From positions 7,886,001 to 7,950,000 of the forward strand of contig NC_089037.1 of NCBI RefSeq assembly GCF_034140825.1: a DNA stretch of 64,000 nt. The letters run 5' to 3'. This DNA is from Oryza sativa Japonica Group (Eukaryota; Streptophyta; Magnoliopsida; Poales; Poaceae). Positions 1 to 10,746 of this stretch are shown here, in pieces. A program made the position numbers and the translations under genes. Numbering within the stretch: the first letter of the stretch is position 1; the number at the start of each line of letters is the position of its first letter. The notes beneath the pieces were generated by a model that saw nothing but the letters and a program-made list of their open reading frames with translations, was not told the origin of the DNA and ran no database searches.

Positions 1-2790
1 CAATAGGAAAATAATAGCCATGCAATCCGACTGGGGAGGTGAATATGAAAAACTTCACTCCTTCTTTACAAAGATAGGTATCACACATCATGTCTCTTGC
101 CCACACACTCATCAACAAAATGGCTCAGCTGAACGGAAGCATAGACATATAGTAGAAGTTGGTCTCACACTTCTTGCATATTCCTCCATGCCCTTGAAAT
201 TTTGGGACGAGGCTTTCCAAGCCGCTGTATATCTTATCAACAGAACTCCTACAAAACTCCTCCAGTTTAGCACACCTCTTGAGCGCTTGTTTAATAAAAC
301 CCCAGATTATACTTCTCTTCGAGTATTTGGTTGTGCTTGTTGGCCACATATGAGACCTTACAACACACACAAACTCCAATTCAGGTCAAAACAATGCACC
401 TTCTTAGGGTACAGTACACTCGATAAAGGATTCAAGTGTCTCGATCCTTCCACAGGTCGTGTTTATATATCCCGTGATGTTGTCTTTGATGAAACAAATT
501 TTCCCTTTGCAAAACTCCACACAAATGCCGGCGCTAGACTTCGTTCAGAAATTTTGTTGCTTCCTTCACATCTTCTAAATCCAGCACCTAATCCTGGGGA
601 ACAACAGTTAGATGACAATATGGCTAATATTCCTGCTAACCCTGCTGATCAGTTTTTTGGAAGCAATGTGCAGCCTGTTTCTGCAGAAAATGATGAACCA
701 GACGATCCTTCATATGCCACAGAAGATCCGGCCGAAGAAATCCATCCGGAATTCAGTGCAGCTGCAAAAGAATCGGCGTCGGGATCGCCGCCTGCATCAG
801 ATGCTGCCGCCAGCCATTCTAGCGCTGCCACGTCTCCGGATGTGGTACACTTTCCCGCCTCTCCTCATGTGATGGCGCCTACCTCTGCTGACAACTCCAC
901 GCCGAGTCACTCCGGTCCTGACACCGCCCTGCCTACCAGCCATCATGATGTTATGTCGCCATCACACAGTTCCGCAGGCGAGCCGTTTGCGACAGGGGAG
1001 GAAGTGATTCCAGCGCCATCTCGCCCAACCACTCGTCTGCAGAGAGGCATACACTGATGGCACAGTTAAATACAAGAATACTTTTCTTACTGTGACTGAT
1101 GAGCCAGAAAATTTAACTGATGCCTTGAAAAATACAAATTGGAAAAAGGCTATGGATATAGAGTATGATGCTTTGATGAATAATGAAACTTGGCACTTAG
1201 TTCCACCTAGGCAAGGTAGAAATGTTATAGACTGTAAGTGGGTCTATAAAATTAAAAGAAAACAAGATGCTCGCCTAGTTGCTAAGGTATAGATTATGAA
1301 GACACTTTCAGTCCAGTAGTTAAGGCTGCTACTATTAGGATTGTTCTGTCTATTGCTATGTCTATGGGGTGGTGTATGAGACAACTAGATGTACAGAATG
1401 CTTTTCTTCATGGTTTCCTTGAAGAGGATGTATACATGAAACAACCACCAGGATATGAGGATAAGTCCTTTCCAGAGTAAGTGTGCAAGCTTGATAAAGC
1501 TCTTTATGGGCTAAAGCAAGCTCCAAGGGCTTGGTATTCTAGACTTAGTAAGAAACTGATCTGGGTTTTCAAGGATCAAAAGGAGATACTTCTCTGTTCT
1601 TTTACAATAGAGGAGGACTAATTATATTTGTTCTTATTTATGTTGATGATATAATAGTCACTAGCTCAAGACAGGAGGCAGTGTCAGCTCTTCTGCAGGA
1701 TTTGAAAAAGGAGTTTGCCTTGAAGGATCTGGGAGATCTTCATTACTTCCTTGGTATAGAGGTAAATAAGATACCTAATGGAATAATCCTTACACAGGAC
1801 AAGTATGCCTGTGATCTCTTGAGAAGGGTAAATATGTTTGATTGCAAACCAGTAAGTACACCATTGTCTACTAGTGAGAAATTATCTGCTCATGAGGGTG
1901 ACTTACTAGGGCCTTTGGATGCAACAAATTATAGAAGTGTAGTTGGTGCTCTCCAGTATCTAACCTTGACTAGACCAGACATTGCTTTTCCAGTTAACAA
2001 GGTTTGTCAGTTCCTTCATGCACCAACCACTATTCATTGGGTTGCAGTTAAGAGAATCTTAAGATATTTGAAACATTGTACTAAACTTGGGTTGAAGCTA
2101 TGCAAGTCCAAGTCTATGCTTGTTAGTGCTTATTCAGATGCAGACTGGGCAGGATCTCTTGATGATAGAAGATCAACAGGGGGTTTTGCAGTTTTTCTGG
2201 GAGACAACCTGGTATCTTGGTGTGCACGGAAGCAAGCTACAGTTTCCAGGTCTAGTACTGAATCAGAATACAAAGCTCTTGCTAATGCTACAGCAGAAAT
2301 CATGTGGGTACAAACTTTGTTGACAGAATTACAAGTGCAAAGTCCACCTATGGCAAAGTTGTGGTGTGATAATCTAGGAGCTAAGTATCTTTCTTCTAAT
2401 CCTGTTTTTCATACCAGAACTAAGCATATAGAAGTTGACTATCATTTTGTTCGAGAAAGAGTATCTCAAAAATTGTTAGAGATTGATTTTGTACCTACAG
2501 GAGATCAAGTTGCTGATGGCTTTACTAAGGCTTTGCCTGTTAGACAGTTAGAAAATTTTAAGCACAATCTCAACCTAGGAAGGTTGTGATTGAGGGGGGC
2601 TGTAAAACTATATTGTATACATGCGTGTGGTGTCTGTTAGGTTGGATAAGATAGACTTTGTTAGGATGTTGTTAGTCTCATCTATCCAACTGAACAGATC
2701 ACGTGTGATATGGATGCAAACCACGGTGATGGTTGTTATCACCATATATTAATAAAGGTGCGGCCTCTAACGAGGTTCAACGCTTCTGCA
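1..2790 (+). mobile_element. Ty1/copia LTR retrotransposon fossil, 3' part
   Basis: This is the 3' portion of a Ty1/copia element cut by the left window edge. In order it shows the end of the integrase core (roughly 1-500, with a stretch ending QNGSAERKHRHIVE), a low-complexity Ser/Pro/Ala-rich linker, reverse transcriptase (roughly 1100-1900, including the YVDD box and the words LKQAPRAWY and [17 protein letters not shown]), and RNase H (roughly 2050-2590, with [11 protein letters not shown] and the copia-type ending [13 protein letters not shown]). A purine-rich tract and a short LTR follow. The integrase-RT-RNase H order is diagnostic of copia rather than gypsy. The element is broken, with a handful of interruptions, so it is a fossil. 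It cannot be dated here because the 5' LTR lies outside the window. Confidence 0.95.
2601..2790 (+). repeat. Probable 3' LTR of the copia fossil
   Basis: The copia coding region is followed by a polypurine tract (TGAGGGGGGC, 2591-2600) and then by TGTAAAACTA, a typical LTR start. A plausible end is the CTGCA at 2786-2790, giving a 190-bp LTR of TG...CA form. A sequence of host-gene type begins directly after it. The right end is inferred, since the partner LTR is not in the window to compare. Confidence 0.6.
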
Positions 2791-3375
2791 CCTCTGATTT
2801 TCATAGCTTCCTCTCCCTCCTCGGCGGCAAGCACAACATCCTCCCTAAGGCTGTCCTTGAGCTCACCACACAGGACCTCCGCCAGATCAGGGTCTCCCCT
2901 CGCAAGGCCTCCTACCTCCACGACCTCGCTCGCAAGTATACCTCTGGGATCCTCTCCAACGTCGTTGTCGTCAACATGAATGCCCGCTCCCTTGCCTGCT
3001 TGCCACCATGGTCAAGAGCATTGGCGCCTGAAGCGTCCACATGTTCATTTTTTCCCTCAATCGTCCCGATGTGCTCCTCGTTGCCGACCTTAGGGTGCGC
3101 AAGGGCGTGCAGCATGTCTACGACCTTGATGTCGTGCCCTAGCTGCCGTAGATGGACAAGCTACGAGCAGTGACGCCCTTACCGATCTGCCGGGGCATGG
3201 TACATGTGGCAGTAGGCTCATCGAATTCAAGGCGCCGTAGCTGCCGCCGGCCATCCCTATCAGGTCACCTGCACTGCCTAAGCATGGTGATGACCTCATG
3301 CTCTAGCAGCAGCATCAGCAACAGAGTGTCTTCCAAATGATTGATCCTCTTCAGATGCTCCCAAGGATGGGTTGA
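2791..3375 (+). pseudogene. DNA-3-methyladenine glycosylase (HhH-GPD) pseudogene, intronless fragment
   Basis: Conceptual translation across three frames recovers the C-terminal part of a plant AlkA-like HhH-GPD glycosylase, a base-excision repair enzyme that removes alkylated bases. The order is FLSLLGGKHNILPKAVLEL, then VSPRKASYLHDLARKY, then the helix-hairpin-helix stretch [20 protein letters not shown], then RPYRSAGAWYMW, and finally the Gln-rich tail ending MIDPLQMLPRMG and a stop. The HhH tryptophan is a stop here (SIGA-stop-SVHMF, near 3030). At least three more in-frame stops (near 3144, 3215 and 3320) and several frameshifts break it. The N-terminal half is absent and no introns are seen. 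The first base after the copia LTR is already coding-like, so the retroelement either inserted into this copy or marks its break point. It is non-functional. Confidence 0.85.
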
Positions 3376-4733
3376 ATTTGGTATATGTTATGTAGTTCTA
3401 CTCATTACTTCTCGGTATTAGTTGGGTCCTAACTCTGTCAATCCAATGATTGTTTTATGTACCTATCGTTCTGTGTTGGGGGAGATTGGAAGAGAGTAGA
3501 ACTAAAAATGAGGGCAGCGGGGAGGCATCGCCGGCGGTGGGATTCGGGTGGAGGACAAGACCAAGAGTAAGGGGAAATGATGAGGGAAGAGAGAGGTAGA
3601 AGACGAGGGCGATTTCGTCTAATACATGTGAAATATGAATTTCAGTGGCACCATTGAGATTACAAACAAGTAACAGTGGCATCGTTACAAATACACAAAC
3701 AGTAATGACATATTTCCAAACTAGGATATTTTTAATGCTATGATCCAATTAACCAAAAAATAAAGTGCTTGTTTATCGTCACTTACAACCTTAATAAATT
3801 TTGGTACTGCTCTTTCCATTTCATATATATTATAAATTGTTTTGACTTTCTTTTAAACTTCTTTAAGTATGACTAAATTTATAGAAAAAGTTAGCAATTT
3901 CTATAACACTAAATTGGTTCAATCAAATATAACATTAAATATTTATTGATAATATTATTTTTTTTATATTGAAAATGTTACTATATTTTATTATAAACTT
4001 GGTTAAAGTTTAAAAAAATGACTAGGAAAAAACTCAAAACTATAGTATGAAACGGAGGGTGTACCAAATTTTGGTAACGCAACAAACTAAATACAGTGCT
4101 ACCAAAATTTATTAAGGTTCCTCTCTTAAAACTCTACCAAAATTTGGCAAAGGCATAAAAGCAAACAAAAACAACACAGTCGAAATTTGGTAATGCCAAT
4201 ACAAAATTTGATATGATTGATTAGGGCAACAAATTAAACAAGCTCAACAATAATTATACTCTAGTAGTATCGATCACTATCTCCATCCTAAATATATATG
4301 TTTATTTTTCTATGTGAATATTCAATAACCGGTGTAGATTAATTAATATATTTGATCACAAGATACAATTGTATATAGGGAATGCATGTATCCAGCAAAA
4401 AGTATCAAACAAGTGAAAACTGGAGCTCAAATTTCTATAAATTCCTAAAACAATTATTAGGTGTAACCGTGAAATATATTTTTACCAAATTTAAAGTTCA
4501 AACTCAACTTTATTTTGGAGTAAAAAAGACAATTTTTGGATAAATAGTAACAAAATAATATTTACCTGAAATTTGTCATCTTTTTTGCAAAGATGCCCAT
4601 ATTATTTTCACCACTGTTTTTAACTGGGTTTTCTACCATTTCCGACCTTACTGATTTCAGGTGGTTCGGTCAGTGAACATCAGAAACAAGTGTTGATCGG
4701 CCGGTAATTTTTGTGTACGGTTTTTATACATAG
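3376..4733. other. AT-rich spacer downstream of the P450 gene
   Basis: No gene was recognised. The stretch holds the nested miniature elements at 3787-4119 and otherwise AT-rich sequence. The last few hundred bases before 4734 would contain the 3' UTR of the minus-strand P450 gene. No clear poly(A) signal was assigned. Confidence 0.6.
3787..4119. mobile_element. MITE nested in a MITE
   Basis: The outer ends are a 20-bp inverted repeat: AACCTTAATAAATTTTGGTA at 3787-3806 and its complement at 4100-4119. Inside it, 3807-4061 starts CTGCTCTTTCCATTTCA and ends AACGGAGGG, the worn form of the CTCCCTCCGTTTCA terminus of rice Stowaway-like elements. TA is present on both sides (3805-3806 and 4062-4063). 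The simplest reading is a Stowaway-like insertion into an older foldback element. Confidence 0.65.
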
Positions 4734-6896
4734 TCAAATTGGTGTAGCAATAGCTTGGAGGGGCGTAGCCAACGTCATTACGATCCCAAATTTCTCCTCC
4801 ATGTTCACCCCGTTCCTCTCAACCTCCGGCAGAAGCCTCCACTCAAACCGGTGCAGCAACGATGCGAGCATCAGATGCACCATGCGAACAGCCAGCGGCA
4901 ACCCGGGACAGATCCTTCGGCCGGAGCCAAATGGAATCAGCTCGAAGTCGCGACCACGGAAATCCACCTCTTTCTGCAGGAACCTCTCCGGGATGAACTT
5001 GTCAGGCTCAAACCACACCTTGCTATCTCGGCCAATCGCCCAAATATTCACCATAACGGTCGCGCCCTTGGGCACCGTGTAGCCTCCGATCTCTGTGTCC
5101 GTCTCGGCTCGGTGAGAGAGCAGCAACGGCGCGGGAGGATGGAGCCGGAAAGTCTCTTTCACGACGGCCTGAAGGTACTCGAGGCTGTCGATGTCGGATT
5201 CGTCGATTTCTGGTTTGGAGCCAATCACTCGAGTAAGCTCCTCCCGAGCTTTCATCATGGATGATGGGCTTTGTAGCAGCTGAGCCATTGCCCATTCTAC
5301 AGTTACCGCGCTTGTATCACTCCCCGCGCTAAACAAATCCTACCAAAAAATACCCAGACATAAGTCAGATAATTTCATATTTGCACTTACACTTACCAGT
5401 GGTTAGCTACACTACTTCAAGAGTGCAACTCTCTCGTTTGCCGTGGCCATCGCAGTCGCAATGACACCCACGTTAAGGTTAAGGTCTGTTTGGAGAGCTT
5501 AAAATTCTAAGAAACAATTAGTTGATAGCAGCTTTTGAAAACATAGAAAAACTGGGTTTATCAGCTTCTGACTTCTATTCATTTTCTGGTTTATATAACT
5601 ACAGTTTCTCATAATCTAAAAAAAAGCTGAACCGTTTAGGAAGCTTCCGATTCTGAAAAAAGTTGTAGCAACTATAAGCTCCCTAAACAGAGATGGAGAT
5701 AAGGAGAGCACCAGAGCTGACCAATGAGAATGAGCTAAAACGCTATTGCCAACTCACAATCTAAAACAGTGTTCGGGAGGTGGAGCACATGAAAACTTGG
5801 TGGTTTATTAATGGTTAATTAACTAAGTATTAGCTATAAATAATTTAAAAAAGAATTAATATAATTTTTTAAACCACTTTCGTATAGAAATTTTTTGTAA
5901 AATTACAACATTCAATAATTTAAAAAGCGTGCATACGGATAACGAGACATATGAGTTGGAAAAGTAAAGAAAAAAACTCGGCCTAATATACCGGTATACC
6001 GTAAACCGTGACCGTAGCGTTTGCCGGTCGAACTGCCGGCCATCCTCCGTCGTGCGGTAGTCGAGCAGCACGTCCAGGAAGTCGTTCTTGGGCGGCTCAC
6101 CCGCGTCGCGCTCCCGCATGCGCCGCTCGATCTGCTCGTCGAACTCAGCGAACAGTCGCGTGAACACCCTCGACAGCCACCTCCGCAGCCGCTGCGGGTC
6201 GAACGCCGCGACCGCCGGGAAGTAGTCCACCACGTTCGGGACACCGACGGTGCCCGCGAACTCTGCGACCGTGTCCGCTAACTCCCCCGCCGATCCGGCG
6301 CGTCCCTCGTCGAGGTCGGCGAGGTCGGCCGAGAACAGCGTGCAGGAGAGCATGTTCAGCAAGGTCGTGAACACGACGCGGCGGACGTCGACGGCCGCGC
6401 CCTCGCGCGCCATCCTCGCGACGTGCGACACGAGCCGGCGCGCCTTCTCGCGGCGGAGGCGCTGCTGCGCGTCGAGGCGGCGCGGCGCGAAGAGCTCCGC
6501 GGAGCACACCTTGCGGAGGGCGCGCCACTGGGGGCTGCTGGGAGGGAGCCAGGGCATGGCAAACCTGTCGTGCCCGCACGCCCGGACGATGTCCGGAACA
6601 GGGCGCGTCGAGAAGGCGGCGTCGTGGCGCTGGAGGATGTCTCGGGCGGCGTCCGGTGAGGACGCGACGATGGTGGTGACGGCGCCGAGGCGGAGCGTCA
6701 TGAGCGGGCCGTGGCGCTCCGCGAGGCGTGCCAGGGAGCGGTGTGGCTTGGCACCGAGCTCGAGGAGGTTGCCGACGAGCGGCAGCGGGCGGGGACCCGG
6801 CGGCAGGTTGCGGCGAGCGTCAGAGAAGAGCCGGAGAAGGTACAGGGAGGAGACGAGGAGAATAACACACGGCGCATACAGGAGCAGGAGCTCCAT
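4734..6896 (-). CDS. Cytochrome P450, CYP76-like, complete (2 exons)
   Basis: The join complement(6000..6896, 4734..5339) gives 500 residues, the usual length of an ER-anchored plant A-type P450. The start at 6896 opens a hydrophobic anchor (MELLLLYAPCVILLVSSLYL), followed by the Pro-rich hinge LPPGPRPLPLVGN near residue 31. Exon 2 begins DLFSAGSDTS (residues 300-309), the oxygen-activating I-helix. It continues with the ExxR pair E361/R364 in KETFR, PERF at 416-419, and the heme loop FGSGRRICPG (436-445) with axial Cys443. The single phase-0 intron just before the I-helix is characteristic of the CYP76 group and its relatives, which oxidise terpenoids and other specialised metabolites. The substrate cannot be told from sequence. 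The intron (5340-5999) carries two miniature elements. Exon 1 is very GC-rich, as is common in grasses. Confidence 0.93.
5484..5692. mobile_element. Foldback MITE in the P450 intron
   Basis: The left end GTCTGTTTGGAGAGCTT is mirrored by AAGCTCCCTAAACAGAG at the right, giving imperfect terminal inverted repeats about 200 bp apart. This is the style of short non-autonomous rice elements whose ends read CTGTTTGG. The superfamily is not assigned. Confidence 0.55.
5768..5984. mobile_element. MITE close to the P450 exon 1 donor site
   Basis: The internal wording TTAATTAACTAAGTATTAGC, then AATATAATTTTTTAAACCAC, then GCGTGCATACGGATAACGAG matches the family at 44409-44646 and, more weakly, 40154-40335. 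It ends about 15 bp inside the intron from the donor at 5999. The ends are approximate. Confidence 0.5.
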
Positions 6897-8662
6897 GATT
6901 GACCGTACAAATGTGTGCTTACTGCTTAGTTAGCCGCAAAACGGTGCGGCGGACTGGCATTGTATATTGAGATAAGGTTGGGGGCGAGGAAAATGAGAAT
7001 GATAGTTATGATATGATTAATTAAGTTTTAATTATTAAAAACTTAAAAAATATATTTATCTTATATTTTAAGCAATTTTTATATAAGAAGTAAAAAGCAT
7101 TCGTAGGAAATATAAGATAAATACTAAATCAATCTTAATAGAGAAAAACAAAGGTTTGAGTAGTGACGGTTTTCTCTTGCCATGGTTAGTCCTTGTACTG
7201 TTCTTTATCTTTACGGGCCAAGCTTCTCCATTATACTTTCCATCCTATAAAAGCATCTCAAACAACATCTCTATTCTACTCTCTAAGCTAAAATTTAGCT
7301 AGTGTAGATAAATTTACAGCTTCAACAGACTTGCTAGCTGGATGGCTTGTCCATCTGGTTGGCCAAACCCATCCCCTCGCTGACCAGTCGTGCACAACAA
7401 ATGGCATGGGGCAAGACAGATCGAGAAGGCTGCAAGTGGCGGCGTCCCACGCTGATTCCCGTCTACCGCTTGCCTGCCGCGTGCCGATTCCTGTCGTCGG
7501 CCACCCCGTCGTTGTGCGGAAAGAAAAACAACCAACTGCAGTGCTGCCGGCTCAAGAAGGAGAGTGAGAAGAGGTAGTGTGCGGACTCTCTGACGTCAGA
7601 GACGGGGATCTTCTGGAGCAAGGTGGAGCCGTCGCCGCCGCTATTCGACTACCTACCCATCGACGCCCACACCAAGTCTGTCACCACCGCCGGTCTCCGT
7701 CCATTCCCTTCGCCGATTTCCTCGCCTCCCCTACCAACGCGAGTAGCAGTAGTGTCGCTACCATTCATGCCGCTGCCGCAGCCGGGCGCGGTCGCTGGAG
7801 CGGCAAAGCTTTGCCGCTCCGTCTGCCATGCCTATTGACTACCTCTCTCTTTCTCCGGCGTTGGCCGCCTCACCTACATCGTCGCCTTCGACAGCCTCCC
7901 CCTCCGGCGCTGGCCACTCCGCCATCATCTTAGCGCTGCCAGTGGTGAACCATGGTCCGTGGATAGAGATTATGGAGTGGAGAGGTTGTGGAGAGAAGGG
8001 GAGGAAGAAGGAAAGATTTGGATGGAAGAAAAAAACATATAAAGATTGATATGTGGGATCCATTGTCAGATTGGAGAGCGTAATAGAAAGATTATTAGGT
8101 TGAAGATAAATTTGGCTGGGGGTGTTTAGATGGGGCTAAAACTTTTTAAGTCCATGTCACATCGAATGTTTGGACGCTAATTTGAAGTATTAAATATAGA
8201 CTAATAAAAAAACTAATTTCATAAATGAGAGCTAATCTGCTAGACGAATTTTTTAAGCCTAATTAATCTATAATTATGAAAAGTTTACTGTAGCATCACA
8301 TTGTCAAATCATGATGTAATTAGACTCAAAATATTTGTCTCGCGAATTAGTCTAAGGTTATGGAATAGGTTTTATAATTAGTGTATGTTTAATACTCTAA
8401 ATTAATATCCAAACATCCGATGTGACAGGTACTTAAAATAAGTCCCTGTTTTTCAAACAGGCTCTAATTATTTTGCAGGCTGATCAAATGGGTATTTGAA
8501 GGGTCATATTTAGAGATGGAGACGTTTTAAGGCTGTAAGTGGGATCCCTTAGCACCTGTCATTTTTATTTTAAAAGACATTTCCTTCCGGACTAAAAATG
8601 CCCCTGCAGCAATCTGTGCTAATAGTACAATTAATAATACCCAAGGAGCAACAACTCAACAG
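6897..8662. other. Spacer upstream of P450, no gene recognised
   Basis: This region contains the P450 promoter, a GC-rich middle (7300-8050) with several overlapping short open frames that resemble no family I know, and a MITE at 8117-8464. No convincing TATA box was placed for the P450. Confidence 0.5.
8117..8464. mobile_element. High-copy foldback MITE
   Basis: The left end GGGGTGTTTAGATGGGGCTA and the right end AAAACAGGCTC flank about 350 bp with internal mirror symmetry: GTCCATGTCACATCGAATGT versus ACATCCGATGTGACAGGTAC, and GACGAATTTTTTAAGCCTAA versus TTAGACTCAAAATATTTGTC. Related members lie at 9474-9794, 10409-10746, 18108-18440 and 34387-34728. Confidence 0.7.
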
Positions 8663-9136
8663 TCAACACAAAACTCGCAAATTTTCTGCCATCCAGACTC
8701 TGTTCATCCGCCGAATGAACTCTTCGGCTCGGAGCATAAGCTCGTCTTCCAGTTCCACGTCGTCTCCGTGCTTCTCTTGCGATGCATCCGTAGCTGCAGG
8801 CTCTTCCTCTCGTGCCGCACTTCTGCCGTTTTCGCTCGCCAGTGTCTCAACGTTGTCCCCGTCGCCTGCTCGCACCAGCCATTCTTCCGCGCGGCCATTG
8901 ACGCCGGCAACGGGACCCTTGTGTCCTCCAGGGTTCATTTCCCTCCCTTGCACCACTGCATCAGCTTCCAAACTGCGATCTCCGTCAGCGCGGCTGCTGA
9001 TCTCCGGGGCAGCGCCTGCGCCGCTGCCGGCGAGGAGGAGGAGAGCGATTATGAGATGAGAGACGCAGAATGCCAGCAGCGACGGGCTGGAAGAAGACGC
9101 CCAGAGCGCGATCAGCTCGACGGTGGAGTTGAGCAT
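8663..9136 (-). CDS. Small DUF761-like protein with N-terminal hydrophobic segment
   Basis: This single-exon frame of 157 residues starts MLNSTVELIALW. It has one strongly hydrophobic stretch at about residues 20-45 (LLAFCVSHLIIALLLLAGSG), then an acidic, disordered middle. Its C-terminal motif ELMLRAEEFIRRMNRVWMAE has the form of the short DUF761 motif of plant cotton-fibre-expressed-like proteins (acidic residues, then EEFI.R.N). The function of this family is largely unknown; members are often stress-responsive. A TATA box lies 63-70 bp upstream of the start on the same strand, which supports it as a real gene. The opposite-strand frame is a shadow. Confidence 0.7.
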   Translation of the reverse strand: MLNSTVELIALWASSSSPSLLAFCVSHLIIALLLLAGSGAGAAPEISSRADGDRSLEADAVVQGREMNPGGHKGPVAGVNGRAEEWLVRAGDGDNVETLASENGRSAAREEEPAATDASQEKHGDDVELEDELMLRAEEFIRRMNRVWMAENLRVLC

Positions 9137-9198
9137 TTTTGGAGAACGGAGTGTGTGTGCAGCTCAGCAGCTTGATGGTGATCCTTGGCGCCATGGCT

Positions 9199-9206
9199 CT
9201 TATATA
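9199..9206 (-). promoter_or_regulatory. TATA box of the DUF761-like gene
   Basis: The reverse strand reads GGATATATAAGAGCC. The TATATAAG core lies 63-70 bp upstream of the start codon at 9136, leaving room for a 5' leader of about 30-40 bases. Confidence 0.6.
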
Positions 9207-9219
9207 TCCTTGGTGTTCG

Positions 9220-9272
9220 AATCGAATTGTGCAGAGGAAGACCCGGACAGAATCGAATTGTGCAGAGGAAGA
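9220..9272. repeat. Short direct repeat, period 31
   Basis: AATCGAATTGTGCAGAGGAA occurs at 9220 and again at 9251, immediately upstream of the TATA box of the DUF761-like gene. Confidence 0.8.
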
Positions 9273-9473
9273 TTCTGAGGCGTGGACCCTGTGGCCTTGT
9301 GGGGTCGTGGCCCGGTGGCCCCTGGACCTTTTCATTATCGATTCCTTCCTACGCAAAAATCATTTTCGCTAATTGAAGAGGTCAGCAGATGAGAGCACGT
9401 GGCCACGTGGGTGGACCCTGTAAAGTCTGGATCAGACGGGAGACCCATGGGTCTTCCAGCGGAAGACAGCTGA

Positions 9474-9794
9474 GGGCATGTTTAAATCCCATTTTTTACC
9501 CTGTCACACTAAACGTTTTAATATCTTTATAAAGTATTAAATCTAGGCTAAAATATAACTAATTATACAGATTGTGACTAATTTACGAGACGAATCTTTT
9601 AAACCTAATTGCTCTATGATTTGATAATGTGGTGCTACAGTAAACATTTGTTAATGGCGGATTAATAAATTCGTCTCGTGATTTATTGACGGATTATGTA
9701 ATTAGTTTTTTATTAGTGCCCGAATACCCTATGCGACACCCTGTATATAATACCTGATGTGACACGCCAAAACTTTATATCTAAACACCCCCTT
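9474..9794. mobile_element. High-copy foldback MITE
   Basis: The left end GGGCATGTTTAAATCCCATT and the right end CTAAACACCCCCTTA are imperfect inverted repeats. The interior shows CGAGACGAATCTTTTAAACC and GTGGTGCTACAGTAAACATT, shared with the members at 8117 and 10409. Confidence 0.7.
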
Positions 9795-9853
9795 AGACAA
9801 AGGATTTGGCGACACACACGATGAGTCGATGATTTCTATACTCGAACTATAAA

Positions 9854-9903
9854 CTTCAATTTCCTCGTTTTCAACATGCTTCAATTTCCTCGTTTTCAAC
9901 ATG
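9854..9903. repeat. Perfect 25-bp tandem duplication
   Basis: Two adjacent identical copies of a 25-base unit starting CTTCAATTTCCTCG lie at 9854-9878 and 9879-9903. Confidence 0.9.
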
Positions 9904-10098
9904 CTTTCTAACAGTGCATTTTTATAAAATTCTTTTTTAATAAGTTACAATAACTAATATTTAATTAATCGTAAAATCGAAAAGAGCCCTCTTGATTTAG
10001 TCATAACAAGCGACCCCATCAACTATTATCTAGATATGTGTTAATTGGAGAATCTTACTTAACTGTAGTACTAAGGCCATCAAGCAAATAGAAAACCT

Positions 10099-10440
10099 AT
10101 GCTTCAATAAAAATTTTCTCTTAAATTACTCATACAATCTACGAACCGATTACACTGTTGTATTCGTAACAATTAAATCTTTATAACAAGATCTCACATG
10201 ATTATATTTTGATGAAAAATTATAAATTACTTTCATAGGGCATGTTTAGATCAACTGGCAAAATTTTTCATGCTTCAATAAAAATTTTCTCTTAAATTAC
10301 TCATACAATCTACGAACCGATTACACTGTTGTATTCGTAACAATTAAATCTTTATAACAAGATCTCACATGATTATATTTTGATGAAAAATTATAAATTA
10401 CTTTCATAGGGCATGTTTAGATCAACTGGCAAAATTTTTC
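10099..10440. repeat. Perfect 171-bp tandem duplication
   Basis: Two adjacent copies (10099-10269 and 10270-10440) are identical at every base I compared. Each begins ATGCTTCAATAAAAATTTTC and ends GGCAAAATTTTTC. The duplicated unit ends inside the left terminus of the MITE at 10409, so the first copy carries an orphan 32-base piece of that terminus. Confidence 0.95.
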
Positions 10441-10746
10441 ACCCTATCAGATAAAATGTTTGGACACATGCATGGAGCATCAAATATAAATGAAAAAAAA
10501 ACTAATTACACATATTACGTGTAAATTGGAGACGAATCTTTTAAGCCTAATTGCTCTATGATTTGATAATGTGGTGCTACAGTAAACATTCTAATAATGG
10601 ATTAATTAGTTAATAAATTCGTCTAGCAGTTTATAGGCAGAATCCGTAATTTGTTTTGTTTTTGTCTACGTTTAATATTTCAAATGTGTATATGTATATT
10701 TGATGTGACACGCCAAAACTTTTCACCCCTAGATCTAAACAAGGCC
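10409..10746. mobile_element. High-copy foldback MITE, left end duplicated
   Basis: The left end GGGCATGTTTAGATCAACTG pairs with the right end AGATCTAAACAAGGCC. The interior contains GGAGACGAATCTTTTAAGCC and GTGCTACAGTAAACATTCTA, as in its relative at 9474. Its first 32 bases are also present 171 bp upstream through the tandem duplication. Confidence 0.7.

Noticed and set aside
6021-6933. Long plus-strand frames opposite P450 exon 1
   Set aside because: GC-rich exon 1 leaves few stops in any frame. Only the minus-strand frame carries P450 motifs.
7314-8063. Cluster of short frames on both strands upstream of the P450
   Set aside because: None resembles a known family, and Pro/Ser/Arg-rich content follows base composition.
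8598-9175. Open frames on the plus strand opposite the DUF761-like gene
   Set aside because: They overlap the minus-strand gene, which has a recognisable C-terminal motif, a hydrophobic segment and a TATA box. The plus-strand frames show no family resemblance.
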